34,451 nucleotides of DNA from Azolla pinnata (lineage: Eukaryota; Streptophyta; Polypodiopsida; Salviniales; Salviniaceae): the NCBI GenBank assembly GCA_037176905.1, contig JBBBWG010033430.1, positions 5,392 through 39,842 of the forward strand, given 5' to 3'. This document shows positions 11,498 through 23,300 of the stretch, one piece after another. How positions within the stretch are numbered: position 1 is the stretch's first letter; every line of letters starts with the position of its first letter. The translations under genes and the position numbers were made by a program. The notes under the pieces are model-generated. The model did no database searches, had not been told where the DNA came from, and saw only the letters and a program-made list of their open reading frames with translations.

Positions 11498-12611
11498 GAA
11501 TCGTTAAACCACGTAAAAACCTTGTTTAATTGATCTGATTGCCATACCGCTCAGAGGGGGCGGGCAGTGTGGCTCAAAAGGCCTTTTCTGATGTAACATC
11601 TGGAGCTCTCGGGACCTGATATGTATAGATGTCACAAGAACCTGGACGTGTAAGGGTATGTATCTGTTGGGGCACTCTTTTTGTCCACATCGACATTTCA
11701 AAGCACCGGGCAGAAATCACATTATCCGCGAGCACCGTCGTGATGGTTTGTTTTATTTATTTATACAGTCAAATTCCTCTCGTGGTCTTGATCATCACTC
11801 TCGACTTGCAGCATTTGTCGGGTACTTGATCCTCACCACACCTCGATAAATTCCCATAATGTCGGCATCTCTCGCCTCTCTTTCCCCTCGATGAAAGAAA
11901 TGTGAATACTTAAATGGCGCAATCCATCCATTTTGGGATGATTTGACAAAATACACGACCTCTCCAGTATGTACAATACACATGATACAATGCGATGGAT
12001 GACGAAATCTTCAGTGGAACACTTCCCATTAATCCATCTCTTGATTCGATGGTTCCTTCCATATAATCATAAGATGAAGTGCACAGTTGTACCTTGTGTG
12101 TTCACAACATCAACAGTTTTTGTAGGCGACGTTATTCATTGAAGAGCACACCAGCATCTTTGTTCAACATTTTCTATCTGGCTTGGAGCTTGATTCGGTT
12201 TTGATTGCTCACGTAGTTCCATTGGATCAGATGATCCTTGAGTGCGGTCAGACAAAGACAGGTTGATCCATCGCGCTAAGAGATCAAAATTTGATCTCTT
12301 GTACATCTATGGAACTAGACGAACAAAGGCGCACTATTAATGATATTGTTGATAGCGCCTAAAAGAAAGGGTTAGCCCTTGATTTTTGCAATTATCGAAT
12401 GCATGATCGAAAGCATTATGTGGACCCAACGCTCGAAAAGCAATGGGGTGGAAACCAAGTGGCTCCATGTACAGGTGCACGTATGTTTGACGGCATAAGG
12501 GCGGCGAAATCGTTAAAAGCAAGGATAAAGAATATGATAGAATTTATGGTTTTTTTTTTTGGTATCTTTTGATCGATAAGGACAAACTTGATAACTTTGA
12601 AGTAAATCAAG

Positions 12612-13070
12612 CCCGATAAGCTAGAAGTAATCAGGATGAACCCGAATCATTACGAGTGATCATAGTGAGGTCGATTGGCCGAAAAGTAGTCGAAATGACG
12701 AGCACAACAAGCTGGAAACTATGAAAACAATCTCGATTCATCAGAACTACTCAGAATGAGCTCGATCTGTAGAAAACAGTCGGACTAGTTTCAACATTGA
12801 CCAAAAGCCGCGGGAACGAGCTTAACCAAGCAGGATCGGAGTAGATTGCTTAGAAGTGATTAGAATGAATTCGGTCAAGTAGAAGCGATCAGAACGAGTG
12901 CAAGTAGCTTGAAGCGATTAGAATGAACTCGATCGATTAGAAACGATCAGAAGTGAGCTTAATCAGCCGAAAGCGATTAGATGGAGGTCGACGGATCAAG
13001 ACGAGGTTGATTAGTTTAGTGTTGGAAGTAATTAGGAGGAAACGTGATTAGTTAGAAGTAAATAACAGAA
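12612..13070. repeat. Degenerate ~29-bp tandem minisatellite, about 15 units
   Basis: Units resembling TAGAAGCGATCAGAATGAG begin near 12622, 12651, 12680, 12712, 12740, 12770, 12800, 12831, 12851, 12880, 12910, 12938, 12968, 12995, 13023 and 13052. Spacing is mostly 28-31 bases. Copies are strongly diverged but the GAAnnGATNAGAA core persists. The array ends about 130 bases before the TM9SF start codon. Confidence 0.75.
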
Positions 13071-13122
13071 CGTTCTTATTTAATGAGAAGTTCATTCCAC
13101 GTTCAAATCGGAGGTTAATTAA

Positions 13123-13136
13123 TAACTAAATAAAAG
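13123..13136 (+). promoter_or_regulatory. Possible TATA-like element of the TM9SF gene
   Basis: An AACTAAATAAAAGG stretch lies about 70 bases before the ATG at 13203, a plausible TATA position for a short leader. It is only a sequence resemblance in AT-rich DNA. Confidence 0.25.
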
Positions 13137-13202
13137 GAAGGAGTTAATTAAGCAGAGACAGAAGGAGGGGGACTGTGTGTTCCGCTGCGACGAAGCTCAG
13201 CG

Positions 13203-16200
13203 ATGGCGTTTCTCTCCGCTTCCTCCTCCCTCTCCTCTCCTACTCTTCTTCTTCTTTTCCTTCCTCGTCACCTCCTTCTTCTCGCTCTCCTGCTTCCCAC
13301 GTTCTCTACTTCCCGTGGATTCTACCTCCCTGGTGTGGCCCCTCGAGATTTCCGCAAGGTAATCCTCTTAGTCCCCTCTTCCCCCCTCTATCGACCAATA
13401 CCTTTCTCTTTCAGTACCTTAATTCATCTTCCCTGCCGGGTTTCTATGCCACGGGAGGCTCCATGCTTCATATAGATGCAAATTGCATATTCGTTCTATC
13501 TCTTTGTGGCAGAAAAAAGGAAAATTGGTCCATTTCATCTTTCTTAGATTTTCTGTGCAAGGCTCTTTTCATCGTTTTCCTGCGTTTCGTTTAAAGGAAT
13601 TTGATTCTTCTTGATATTGTTTTGCTTGATTTTCCTGTTATACTCTGTCTGTTGTCCGTCACCGTAACTGGATTCCTGCAAGAACCATTTTTTCTATACA
13701 AACCACCTATTTTATTTTTGTATACACTGTAGATTGATTAATCTAAGAATTTGATTCGTTGAAATCAATTTGATTCTTCTTGACATGGAATTTTGCTTAG
13801 TTTCCTGTTATACTCGATTCAGTGTCCTTCACATTAACTTGATTCATGTAGAACCATTTTTTTTCTTCCAACCACATATTCTAATCTTGTATACACCGTG
13901 GATTGGTTACTCTAAGAACTGGCTCCGTTCTGCTTTTCAAAAAACATTCTGATGTTTTATACCATTATATAGATTCTCTACACGTTATCTTAAAAAATGT
14001 TTCCTTGGCTTGTTTACGGTTATTATTTTCACACACTGCTGGCATATTTTTCTAGCTCCTTTTTTTTTGGTAATTTATTTTTTCTGCTTTGCTTTTGTTG
14101 ATGGTTTTTCTACCTTTTTGGAAACATTTGGGATGTCACACTACTCTCTTGCGTCTTCAGTTTAGCTTATGATACCAATTTCATAGTTTGAATACTTTTC
14201 CATCAACAATCAAATTCGTGCTTCTGTGTGCTTGTATGACTGCAAAAATGCTCACGGAAACGAAACTCTTGCTTTGATTTTTGAACTCACTACAAGAATT
14301 TTCAGAAAGTAAGCATAAGGCAGCCTCAAACAAGACAAATTTTCTTTTGTTTTTGCAGGGAGACGAGCTCAAAGTGAAAGTGAATAAGTTAACGTCCACT
14401 AGGACGCAATTGCCATATGAATATTATTCTCTTGGTTATTGTTCACCTCCAGTAATTGAAAACAGTGCAGAGAATCTTGGAGAAGTCTTACGGGGTGATC
14501 GCATTGAGAATTCACCTTATGTGGTATGTTATGTCGATGTACTAACTGCTGAAAGTAGCATTGAAAATTTCTTTAGGTATTTATGGCATAGGCTATGCTA
14601 GCTCACCATCTATCTTTCTTGCATGAGGTATCGTGTGGTGTCAAAGTGTTTAACCACCATTCAGGCGTCCTTATCAAGAACATGATCAATATTGTTGTTG
14701 TTCAGATATAATGAATCACAAGGATTCACACCCTGTCACGTCAGAACTTAAATGTCATTCTTGATTCGTGTATCGCTCTCGAAACATGTCTCCCAAATAT
14801 GCATGCATGTTGGGGCCAAGTTCGAACACAACTTCCAATTGAAACTGTTTATGATTCATAAGCTTTCTTTGCACCCTAAAATAATGGTTTTGATCTAGAG
14901 GTTTTCTAGTGACATCACTCGTGAAATGTGCTTCCCAAATAAACTTTAGGTCCAAGTCCTTACATAAAAGCCAAGCTTACAACATGCAAACTGATTCTAA
15001 TGAATGCACATTCAGTACATCTAATATAGATTATCTATATAGTCTCCTGAATGCTAGGATAATCACATAACATATCCTTTCCGAAAAATAATAGGTTCTT
15101 GACAAATGGTTTAGGTGGCTCCATTTTATTGGTTCATCAATTTTCATAAATCTGTTAGTGCATTGAAATGTGACATGTTGGCTTTGCAGTTTTACATGAG
15201 AGACGATAAGCTGTGCAGTTTTGCTTGCAAAATCGACAAATTGGATGCATCCACAGTAAAGAACATGAAAGAGAAGATTGACGAAGAGTATCATGTGAAT
15301 ATGTATGTTGAGGGTCTGCTATTTCTTATGTCTTGTAGGTCTTGGTACAATAATTGACTGTTATTTTTATTAGGATTTTGGACAACCTGCCTTTGGTTGT
15401 GCTGACCCAGGGAGTAGATGGTAGCTCCATAAACACCTATGAACATGGTTTTCCGGTTGGAACTAAAATTATTATTGAGGTAAACTGAAGCAGGGTCGTA
15501 GTGGAATATATGAACGTTTGGTATTTGCTCAAATTATAATGTTTTTCACAACTTATGTACAGGAAGGAGAAGCCAAGTACTTCATCAATAATCACCTTTC
15601 ATTTACTGTGCTATACCATATGGATGCTGACAGCTTGATTTCTCGTGTAGTAGGATTCGAAGTAACTCCTTACAGGTTTTAAACACTTCATTTATCTATT
15701 TAAGGAAAGAACATACATAGGATTAATGTTCTGATTACCAATCGTACCTAATGCCTGCTTAATCCTGTTTGAATCTACAATTTTTGTGGACATTTAAGTC
15801 ATCCAGATAATCTTAATGTAGAGCATATATTTACAATAGTATCTAGAATCAGTGATATATTCTTTTGGATTGATGTATGAGTATCTGTATTTATCGTAAC
15901 ATGGAAAATGTTCGATGACCTTTTCCAATTAAGTGAGAGCTCGGAAGGATGTGGAGGAACTTATCACCTCATTATCTTATTTGTGTGTATTGACCCCACC
16001 CATGTGGTTTGCGATAGACCATCTTAAAACCACTGTATCATCACATGGAGAATCACACTTCAAACAGGTATTACATATGTTGGACCTAATTATAAACCCA
16101 TCTTCTAACAGGGACAATTGCCTGTTTATGACTTCTTTGTCCACACTTCAATGTCAGATGGGACATTGGGGCATAAGTGATATGACTAGTCAACTATCCA

Positions 16201-18361
16201 TGCTTTTCCCTAAACCCTAAACCTAAACAGTGCACTGTTTCTGATCACATTCGAGAATGCTTTGCACACTTCTTTGACTCAATCCAATCCTCGTAAAAAA
16301 TGCCATGGTAACTGTGAGAGTCATTGCTAAAGTTATCAAGCATCAAGATTCACAACTCTTTGGACTCATATTTTCTCTTAGTTCTCATATGTCATTTTTG
16401 CCCATTGATGATGATAGTAGAACCTATATGTCTCATGAGTACATTTCAGGTAGGTATGTAACAGCTTCATAAGATAATTATAATGAATATATAAGATTAT
16501 AATGGTATGTGATGCTGCAAGATATAAGACCTCTCATAATAGAATCATATAGCAGCTTGATAATTTCCTCATTTACACAAATGAGTTATCTCAAGCAATC
16601 GCTTCAGGATGCTACAATCTCTCATGATTTGTGTTAACGCATATGCTGAGCAAGCTACAATGATTGTTGCTCAATTCATTTTTTGCTGCATGTTTCTTTA
16701 AGTTTAAACCTTCAAACAGGATGGTAATGAGCGACTGAGGTTTACTAAAATTCAGCTTAATTTTCCTTCAGGAATTTCAGAGAGTTCTTTTTTGCTTCCT
16801 TTATTGAGACTTGCCTTAAGCAACCTGTTGCTTCCTTTTTGGTTTCTGTAAAAGCTTGATGTATACCTTGTTCAAGATCTTTTTGTGACACTTGCGTATC
16901 ACAATCTTTCATTTCATCCTTTTTCTTTATCATATGGACTGGAAAATCATATTGTTCATTTTGGTTATCCATGTCCAGTGTCAAGCACGAATATGACTCG
17001 CCTTTCAACAAAGAGAAACCTCAATTCCTCACTTGTAATGCCAATACAAAAACGTTTGTGGATGGAACACGACCTCACCAAGAGGTTAAAGAGAATGAAG
17101 AGATCATATTTACATATGATGTGACATTCCAGGTATATAAAGTACTAGACTTTGACAAATTTTCCATGCTTTGTGAATCTCAAATTTCTGTATTTTGGTG
17201 CAGTCAAGCTCTCTTAAATGGGCTTCTCGTTGGGATACATATTTATTGATGACAGATGAAAAAATTCACTGGTTTTCTATTATAAATTCCCTTGTGATAG
17301 TTTTATTTTTATCGGGGATGGTGGCATTGATTATGATGCGCACTCTATATCAAGATATTGCAAGGTATAATCAGCTTGAAACCCAAGAAGAATCTCAAGA
17401 AGAAACAGGATGGAAACTAGTGCATGCTGATATTTTCCGACCACCTTCAAATGCTGGTCTTCTTTGTGTGTACGTTGGAAGTGGAACACAGTTTCTGGGA
17501 ATGACTATAGTAACCATGCTGTTTGCACTCTTTGGTTTTCTTTCTCCTGCCAATCGGGGTGGGTTGATGACAGCCATGCTAATGTTGTGGGTCCTGATGG
17601 GCACTTTTGCTGGTTATTCATCTGCACGCCTTTTCAAGATGTTCAAGGGCACAGAATGGAAGAAGAATACACTCAGGACCGCATTCTTATTTCCTGGGGT
17701 TGTGTTCACTGTATTCTTTGCTCTCAACTGTCTCATCTGGGGTGAGAAATCTAGTGGTGCTGTTCCCTTCACTACCATGTTTGCATTGATTTTCATGTGG
17801 TTTGGGATCTCTGTGCCCCTTGTATTCATTGGAAGCTACTTTGGGTATAAAATGCCTCCAATGGAGAATCCAGTAAGGACAAACAAGATTCCAAGGCAGA
17901 TACCTAATCAAGCATGGTATATGCACCCAACTTTTACAACCCTTATTGGTGGCGTTCTTCCATTTGGTGCTGTCTTTATCGAACTCTTCTTCATATTGAC
18001 ATCGATCTGGCTCCACCAATTCTATTATATGTTCGGCTTCCTATTCATTGTCTTCTTGATACTGCTGATCACCTGTGCTGAGATTTCTATCGTGTTATGC
18101 TACTTTCAGCTTTGTAGCGAGGACTATCATTGGTGGTGGCGATCATATTTCACTGCAGGTTCATCTTCTCTGTACTTGTTTCTTTATGCTACATTTTATT
18201 TCTTCACAAAGCTTGAGATTATGAAAGTGGTATCAGGGATACTGTATTTTGGGTACATGATTATCATCTCCTACTCATTCTTTGTACTTACTGGGACGAT
18301 AGGATTTTATGCATGCTTCTGGTTTGTGAGAACCATTTATGCTTCTGTAAAATTCGATTGA
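13203..18361 (+). CDS. Transmembrane 9 superfamily (nonaspanin/EMP70) protein, 7 exons
   Basis: Multi-spanning Golgi/endosomal membrane protein of the TM9SF family, involved in membrane protein sorting. Exons: 13203-13358, 14359-14523, 15190-15302, 15374-15479, 15563-15675, 16979-17132, 17204-18361. Introns are all GT-AG and phases agree; 1965 nt, 654 aa, normal for the family. Residues 1-38 form a hydrophobic signal peptide, directly followed by the hallmark [12 protein letters not shown] (39-50). The lumenal domain carries [37 protein letters not shown] and SVKHEYD. The last exon (from residue 270) encodes nine membrane spans with [35 protein letters not shown] and [14 protein letters not shown]. 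The C-terminus ASVKFD fits the KXD/E COPI-binding Golgi retention signal known in plant members. Intron 1 has a 169-bp tandem duplication; intron 5 holds a dispersed repeat. Confidence 0.96.
13598..13930. repeat. 169-bp tandem duplication in TM9SF intron 1
   Basis: Two adjacent diverged copies (about 13598-13766 and 13767-13930) share TTTGATTCTTCTTGA, TTTTCCTGTTATACTC, AGAACCATTTTTT, TTGTATACAC and TCTAAGAA in the same order. The offset is 169 throughout. Confidence 0.85.
16150..16355 (+). repeat. Dispersed repeat copy 1 in TM9SF intron 5
   Basis: This stretch resembles 34110-34345 in the same orientation. Shared blocks include CATTGGG, GACTAGTC, TGATCA.ATTC, ATGCTTTGCACAC, CAA.CCAATCCT and CATCAAGA. 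It also contains a short CCCTAAACCCTAAACC telomere-like insertion near 16208, absent from the other copy. I cannot assign it to a known transposon. Confidence 0.6.
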
Positions 18362-19559
18362 AGCTATAAACAGACGTCTCTCATTATTTTCAAATATATT
18401 CCTGATTCGGATATATGTATATGAGTGGTTTGCCATTATAGTAGATGTGTAAGACAGATTTTTGTAGTCAATGAGAAAAAGATAAGAATGTTTCAGCTTC
18501 TACCATAGCTGGTGCTATTCTGATGATGGCATGGAGGAGTCATTATCTTCTTTTTGTCATATAAAAATCTGAACTCTGAATTGGACAAAACAGTTGAAGC
18601 TTTACCACAAATTGGAAGCAGAGAATCTAAATGGGTGTACATGGTCACTCCATGTGCTCTATGTTACTTGAATTTGAACTGCAATGCAAAGGTAGGGATG
18701 GCTCTAACATTTCCAGAATTTCCATGTACCAACTCATTAGGTATGCACAATGACTGCAAATTACTTTGGGTTTAGCACTTAATGTGTAACAATCCAACAG
18801 ATTACAAAACCTGTATTATGCATTTAAAGATCAACTCACTTTTAAGTCGGGAAGTGGCTAAAAATTATCTTCCAATAAAACCTTTGGAAAACATCTTGGA
18901 AAACCACATTTCATCAAAAAAACCTTAGAAGATTTATTTTCTAATCAAAATCTATGAGGAGCTTGAAGTATATGCAAGAAGTCCTACGGTGTAGGAACCC
19001 TGTTCTACTGCATGTGGACAGACAATAAAAATGAAGACCATGATGCTTATTATAGATCAACGCCCACTAATATTGATGTCCATGTCGCATGGTGATCGAT
19101 GCTCTATCCTATATGGCCATGAACCACTCAGTGAAGAAGTGTGCTTTGTTGCAAGGAAACCTTAAGACCATTTTCCAACCCTTCACTTCTCCCCCTCTAC
19201 ACTCGCCCACAAGTGAGCAACGAAATGAGTGCAAACAGTTACTTTGCTTGTGGTCAATAATACCAAATCCTTGGATCTCTCTCTGAAGCTGCATGTGGAC
19301 CTTACATACGATTTCCCAACGATATCGCATGCTCCATCAAAGCGTGCCATGATCAAAGGGCGTCTGATGTTGTTACACCGATGCCAGTCTATGTGTTCCA
19401 TTCATGATAGGACCAAGGTGCTCAACCAAGGTCTAACAAACCCAAGCATGTAGGTTGCCTTCTTCTTATCGGCCAGTTATGTTTTTTGGTAATTGCTACT
19501 GGTGTTTGTGAGAGAGCATTTGGGTGAGGCTTAGCATGAGCTTCATGTGGCGTTCGATT

Positions 19560-19993
19560 GTTTTTACAGCGACCGATACGAGACCCATTGGAAACTGGCA
19601 ATGTTTCCTCGCATTCTTTCGCTTACACGACGGAACTCCGAAGAGTTCCGCAGTGGCCGATACGAGACCCGTTGGAAACTGGCATTCTTCCTCGCATTCG
19701 CTCACTTGCACAGCAGAGCTCCGAAGAGTTCCGCAGCGACCGATACGAGACCCGTTGGAAACTTGCATTTTTCCTGGGATTCTTTCTCGTGCACGATAGA
19801 ACTCCGGAGATTTTTGCGATGATCGATACAAGGCCCATTTGAAGTTGGCATTTTTCCCAATAATCTTTCACTCAGTTGTTTACCGGAAACTGGCGTTTTT
19901 CCTGGTAAGTGATCCCATACCGGAAACTGGCGTTTTTCCTGGTAAGTGATCGATCCTTCTTCACTTACTCGATAGAACTCCGAAGATTTTTAG
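19560..19993. repeat. 83-84-bp minisatellite upstream of the PLS-PPR gene
   Basis: Units start with CGATACGAGACCC at 19574, 19658, 19741 and (diverged) 19824. Each contains TTGGAAACT, GGCATT, TTCCTCGCATTC and GAACTCCGAAGAGTTCCGCA. Within the array a perfect 33-base segment occurs twice, at 19881-19913 and 19918-19950. A final partial unit ends near 19993. The period is not a multiple of three, so repeat-encoded ORFs appear in all three frames. Confidence 0.9.
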
Positions 19994-20097
19994 CTCTAGA
20001 ACGCTCGCCTTTCGTTGCAGCTATGGCACCTCCGACGGGGAGAGAGATCTGCTGCTGCTTCCTCATCGGGCTCCCTTCCCCCCTTTGACGTCGACAT

Positions 20098-20138
20098 CCC
20101 CCCTTCCTTCCCTTCCCTTCCCTTCCCTTCGCTTCTTC
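20098..20138 (+). repeat. (CCTTC)n pyrimidine tract in the probable PPR leader
   Basis: C-rich then CCTTC pentamer units on the plus strand, about 190 bases before the PPR start codon. Pyrimidine tracts are common in plant leaders; a role is not shown. Confidence 0.8.
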
Positions 20139-20321
20139 TGTTCGAGACCTGGTGGGAATTCTATCCGAGTCTTCCATTTGTTAGAGCGACAGCAATATGA
20201 ATGTGGGATCGATGGGAAACATCTTCTTCAGCTCCTCACGACCTCAGGTATGGTGCCTCATCATCGATGCCAGTAGCATCTGGACCTGGACCGTGTACAT
20301 CAGCTAGATAGTATCATATCC

Positions 20322-23300
20322 ATGCCTATTCCATATGGAGATACGCCGTCCCCATCCCGACATGGTCTGGCCATGGATATACCATCTGGATATCGATTAT
20401 ATGCGTCCCAAAGTTGCAAATGCATGCCTGCATCCATGTCTCATCCCTGTGGCGATGTACCCGTCGCATCACAATACAATACATGCACGCTTGTTATGCC
20501 GGTATCTTCCCTGTACACACTAAAAGTTGGAATTTCTATATCTAAAACATGTGGAGAAGGGCCACGTACATCGCAAAATGGTGGACTCATATCTATGTCC
20601 TTGTCCATGGCAAGACCACAACATGGTTTATCCATGGCTATTCAATGTGATGATGCACCATCCGCATCACGACATGTTATGCCGGTGGGTGTTCGAGCAT
20701 TTTCCACATCGCAACATGGTATGTCAGTGGCTATTCAGTGTGGTGATGTATGGTCCACATCACAGCATGGTGTGCTCATGCCTATTCGACGTGGTGACAC
20801 ATGGAGCACATCAGAGCATGGTACATCCATGTCTATTCAATGCGGCGATGCACCATTCATTTCACAATGTGGTAGGTCCATTGCCATTCGATGCAAGGAT
20901 TTATCATCCACTTTTCTGCGCAGTACATCAATTTCTATGGCATCAGAAGATACACCTTCCAAATCGAAGGAGGGTAGAATCATACAATGTAGGGAGAGTT
21001 CCACTACATCACAACATTGGAGAACGATATCCATACCATCTGAGGTTGCTGTTACAATTCAGAAAGGTGATGTTCATGAGTTTTCAAGCTTAGATGAAGC
21101 ATTTAATGCATTACGGGGTTCAGAGCAACTGATTTCCGTGAACTCTTTAATATGGATTCTGAGTAAGTGCACTGAATCCAAGAACTTGGGCCATGCAATG
21201 TATGTATACTTGCACTTATGTGACTATGGTCTAGAAAATTATGGGTGGCTTGTTGACCATATTGTTCCAATGTTTCTGGATTGTGGAAGTGTGGTTGCTG
21301 CTGAGCATGCAATCTTTCGGTCAGTAGATTGCAATGAGTATTCTTGGACATTACTTGTTCAAGGGTTTATTGAATGTGGAGAGCTACAACATGCCTTACG
21401 TTTGTATGATAAAATGCAACGTGATCAGGTTTGTCCAAGTAAATATACGCATGCTATACTCCTCAAAGCTTTTGGAAGGCATAAGTGTGTCGAGAAATCC
21501 CATCAATTACACACGGAAATTGTCATGAGGGGGTTTGAGACAGAAACTTTCGTAGGAAATTCTCTAGTTCGTATGTACTGTGGGTGTTTGGCACTACAGG
21601 AGGCACAGAAAGTTTTTGACAAGATTTCAGTACGAGATATAGTGTCATGGAACTCTCTTTTGGTAGGATATTGTGATATTGGGCAAACAAGAGATGCATT
21701 GGAATTTCTCAATTGGATGGAGTCCCAGGGAATATGTCCTGACTATATCACATATACTTGCAGCATAAGAGCTTGTGGAAATAAAGGATCTATAATAAAT
21801 GGTCGATGCTTACATATTGATGTGATAAAGAAGGGATTTGAACAAGACAACGGTGTTTCTAGCACCCTTGTAAATATGTATGCCAAATGTGGCGCACTTC
21901 AAGAATCACGCTACTTATTTGTTCACCTATCAGTGCATGACATTGTTTCATGCAATGCCGTGATGGTTGGCTGTGTTGAGCGGGGAAAATTTTGTGAAGC
22001 CCTGAATTTGCTGGATGAAATGGAGAAATATAATTTATCAGCAGATTGTTCCACATATGCTTGTTGCTTAAAAGCATGTGGCACTATGAGGAGCTTAGAT
22101 AATGGGCACAAGATACACATAGACATATTAAAAAAAGGTTATGAAAGTGATGATTATGTCAGTAGCACATTAGTGGCGATGTATTCAAAATGTGGTGTAT
22201 TTGTAGAAGCACATAAGGTATTTGACGACTTGCCTATCCGTGATTTAGTGACTTGGACTGCACTAATTGGTGGCCACATTGAATATGGCCTTGCTGAAGA
22301 AGCACTAGTATGCTTTTATGCAATGCAATCAGATGGAGTATGTCCTTGTGAACTCTTATTTGCAAACATCTTGAAAGCATGTAGTAGCATTGGAGCTTTG
22401 GACAAAGGTAGAGAGTTACATGTAGAAATTGTAAAGAAAGGGTTTGAAAAAGATTCTTTTATTGGAAGCATAATGGTTGATATGTATGCGAATTGTGGTT
22501 CACTCTTAGAAGCCCGACATGTCTTTGAAAAGTTCGTCATACGTGATACAGTGTTGTGGACTTCACTAATTTCAGGGTATGTGCAATATGGATTTGCTAA
22601 TGAAGCATTAAAGCTTCTGGATTATATGCAAACAGAAGATGTGTTTCTTGATGCCACTGTACTGGCATGTGGTTTACAAGCATGTGGAGCAATGAGAAAT
22701 ATAGAAAGAGGTCAGCAAATACATTCTGAGATCATTGCTAGAGGATTCGAACACGATCAGACTGTCAGCAGTATAGCCATTGATATGTATGCCAAATGTG
22801 GGGCCATTACTGATGCCAAAATGATGTTTGACAAGCATTCATCTTGTGATCTGGTGTCCTGGAATACGATAATTTCAGCATATGCAAGTCATGGTTTTAC
22901 AGAAAGAGCCTTGTACCTTTTCCAAGATATGCAAACATTGAACCTACCTGTGGATGCTATCTCATGGAATTCTGTCATCGCAGGATATGCTGACCATGGA
23001 GAAAGCAAAATGGCGTTTACCCTCTTTGCACAGATGCAAGAACAAGGAATGCTACCGAATGACATAATACTTTTAAGTATTCTGAGAGCATGTGGTGATA
23101 TCTCATGCTTAGAAGTTGGGAGAAGAACTCATGCTCGAATATGTTGTGTTGATGGTGGAATTGTCTTTAATCAGCTCAATTTAACTACCACTACCATTGA
23201 AATGTACAGCAAATGTGGGGATATGGCTTATGCGCAAGAGCTTCTTGATGCCACAGAAGCACGGAATGTGGGCATGTGGGATGCTTTAATAAGAGGCTAT

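Larger units (their letters stand above)
10916..13202. other. Divergent intergenic region between pTAC2-like and TM9SF genes
   Basis: Both flanking genes are transcribed outward, so this 2.3-kb stretch must contain both promoters. The first 350 bases are relatively GC-rich and open in several frames on both strands without a domain, which fits leader or promoter DNA. It also holds a perfect hairpin (11469-11497) and a degenerate ~29-bp minisatellite (about 12612-13070). I recognise no gene. Confidence 0.6.
18362..20321. other. Intergenic region between TM9SF and PLS-PPR genes
   Basis: The first few hundred bases should be the TM9SF 3' UTR and terminator region. After that I see only AT-rich sequence, the 83-bp minisatellite (19560-19993) and a CCTTC pyrimidine tract (20098-20138) close to the PPR start codon. 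No exon-like motif was found. The frames that run through the minisatellite are products of the repeat. Confidence 0.6.

Noticed and set aside
12612..13070. CRISPR-like array
   Set aside because: The genome is a plant nuclear one and the units are contiguous degenerate repeats with no conserved repeat separated by unique spacers.
14800..14850. Possible tRNA T-arm (GTTCGAAC-like sequence)
   Set aside because: No acceptor stem, D-arm or anticodon arm can be folded around it; it lies in a TM9SF intron.
15933..16220. 95-aa ORF in TM9SF intron 5
   Set aside because: No domain, and it overlaps the dispersed repeat; the flanking exons splice cleanly across it.
19524..19842. Three overlapping ~90-aa plus-strand ORFs
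   Set aside because: They come from the 83-bp minisatellite read in three frames.
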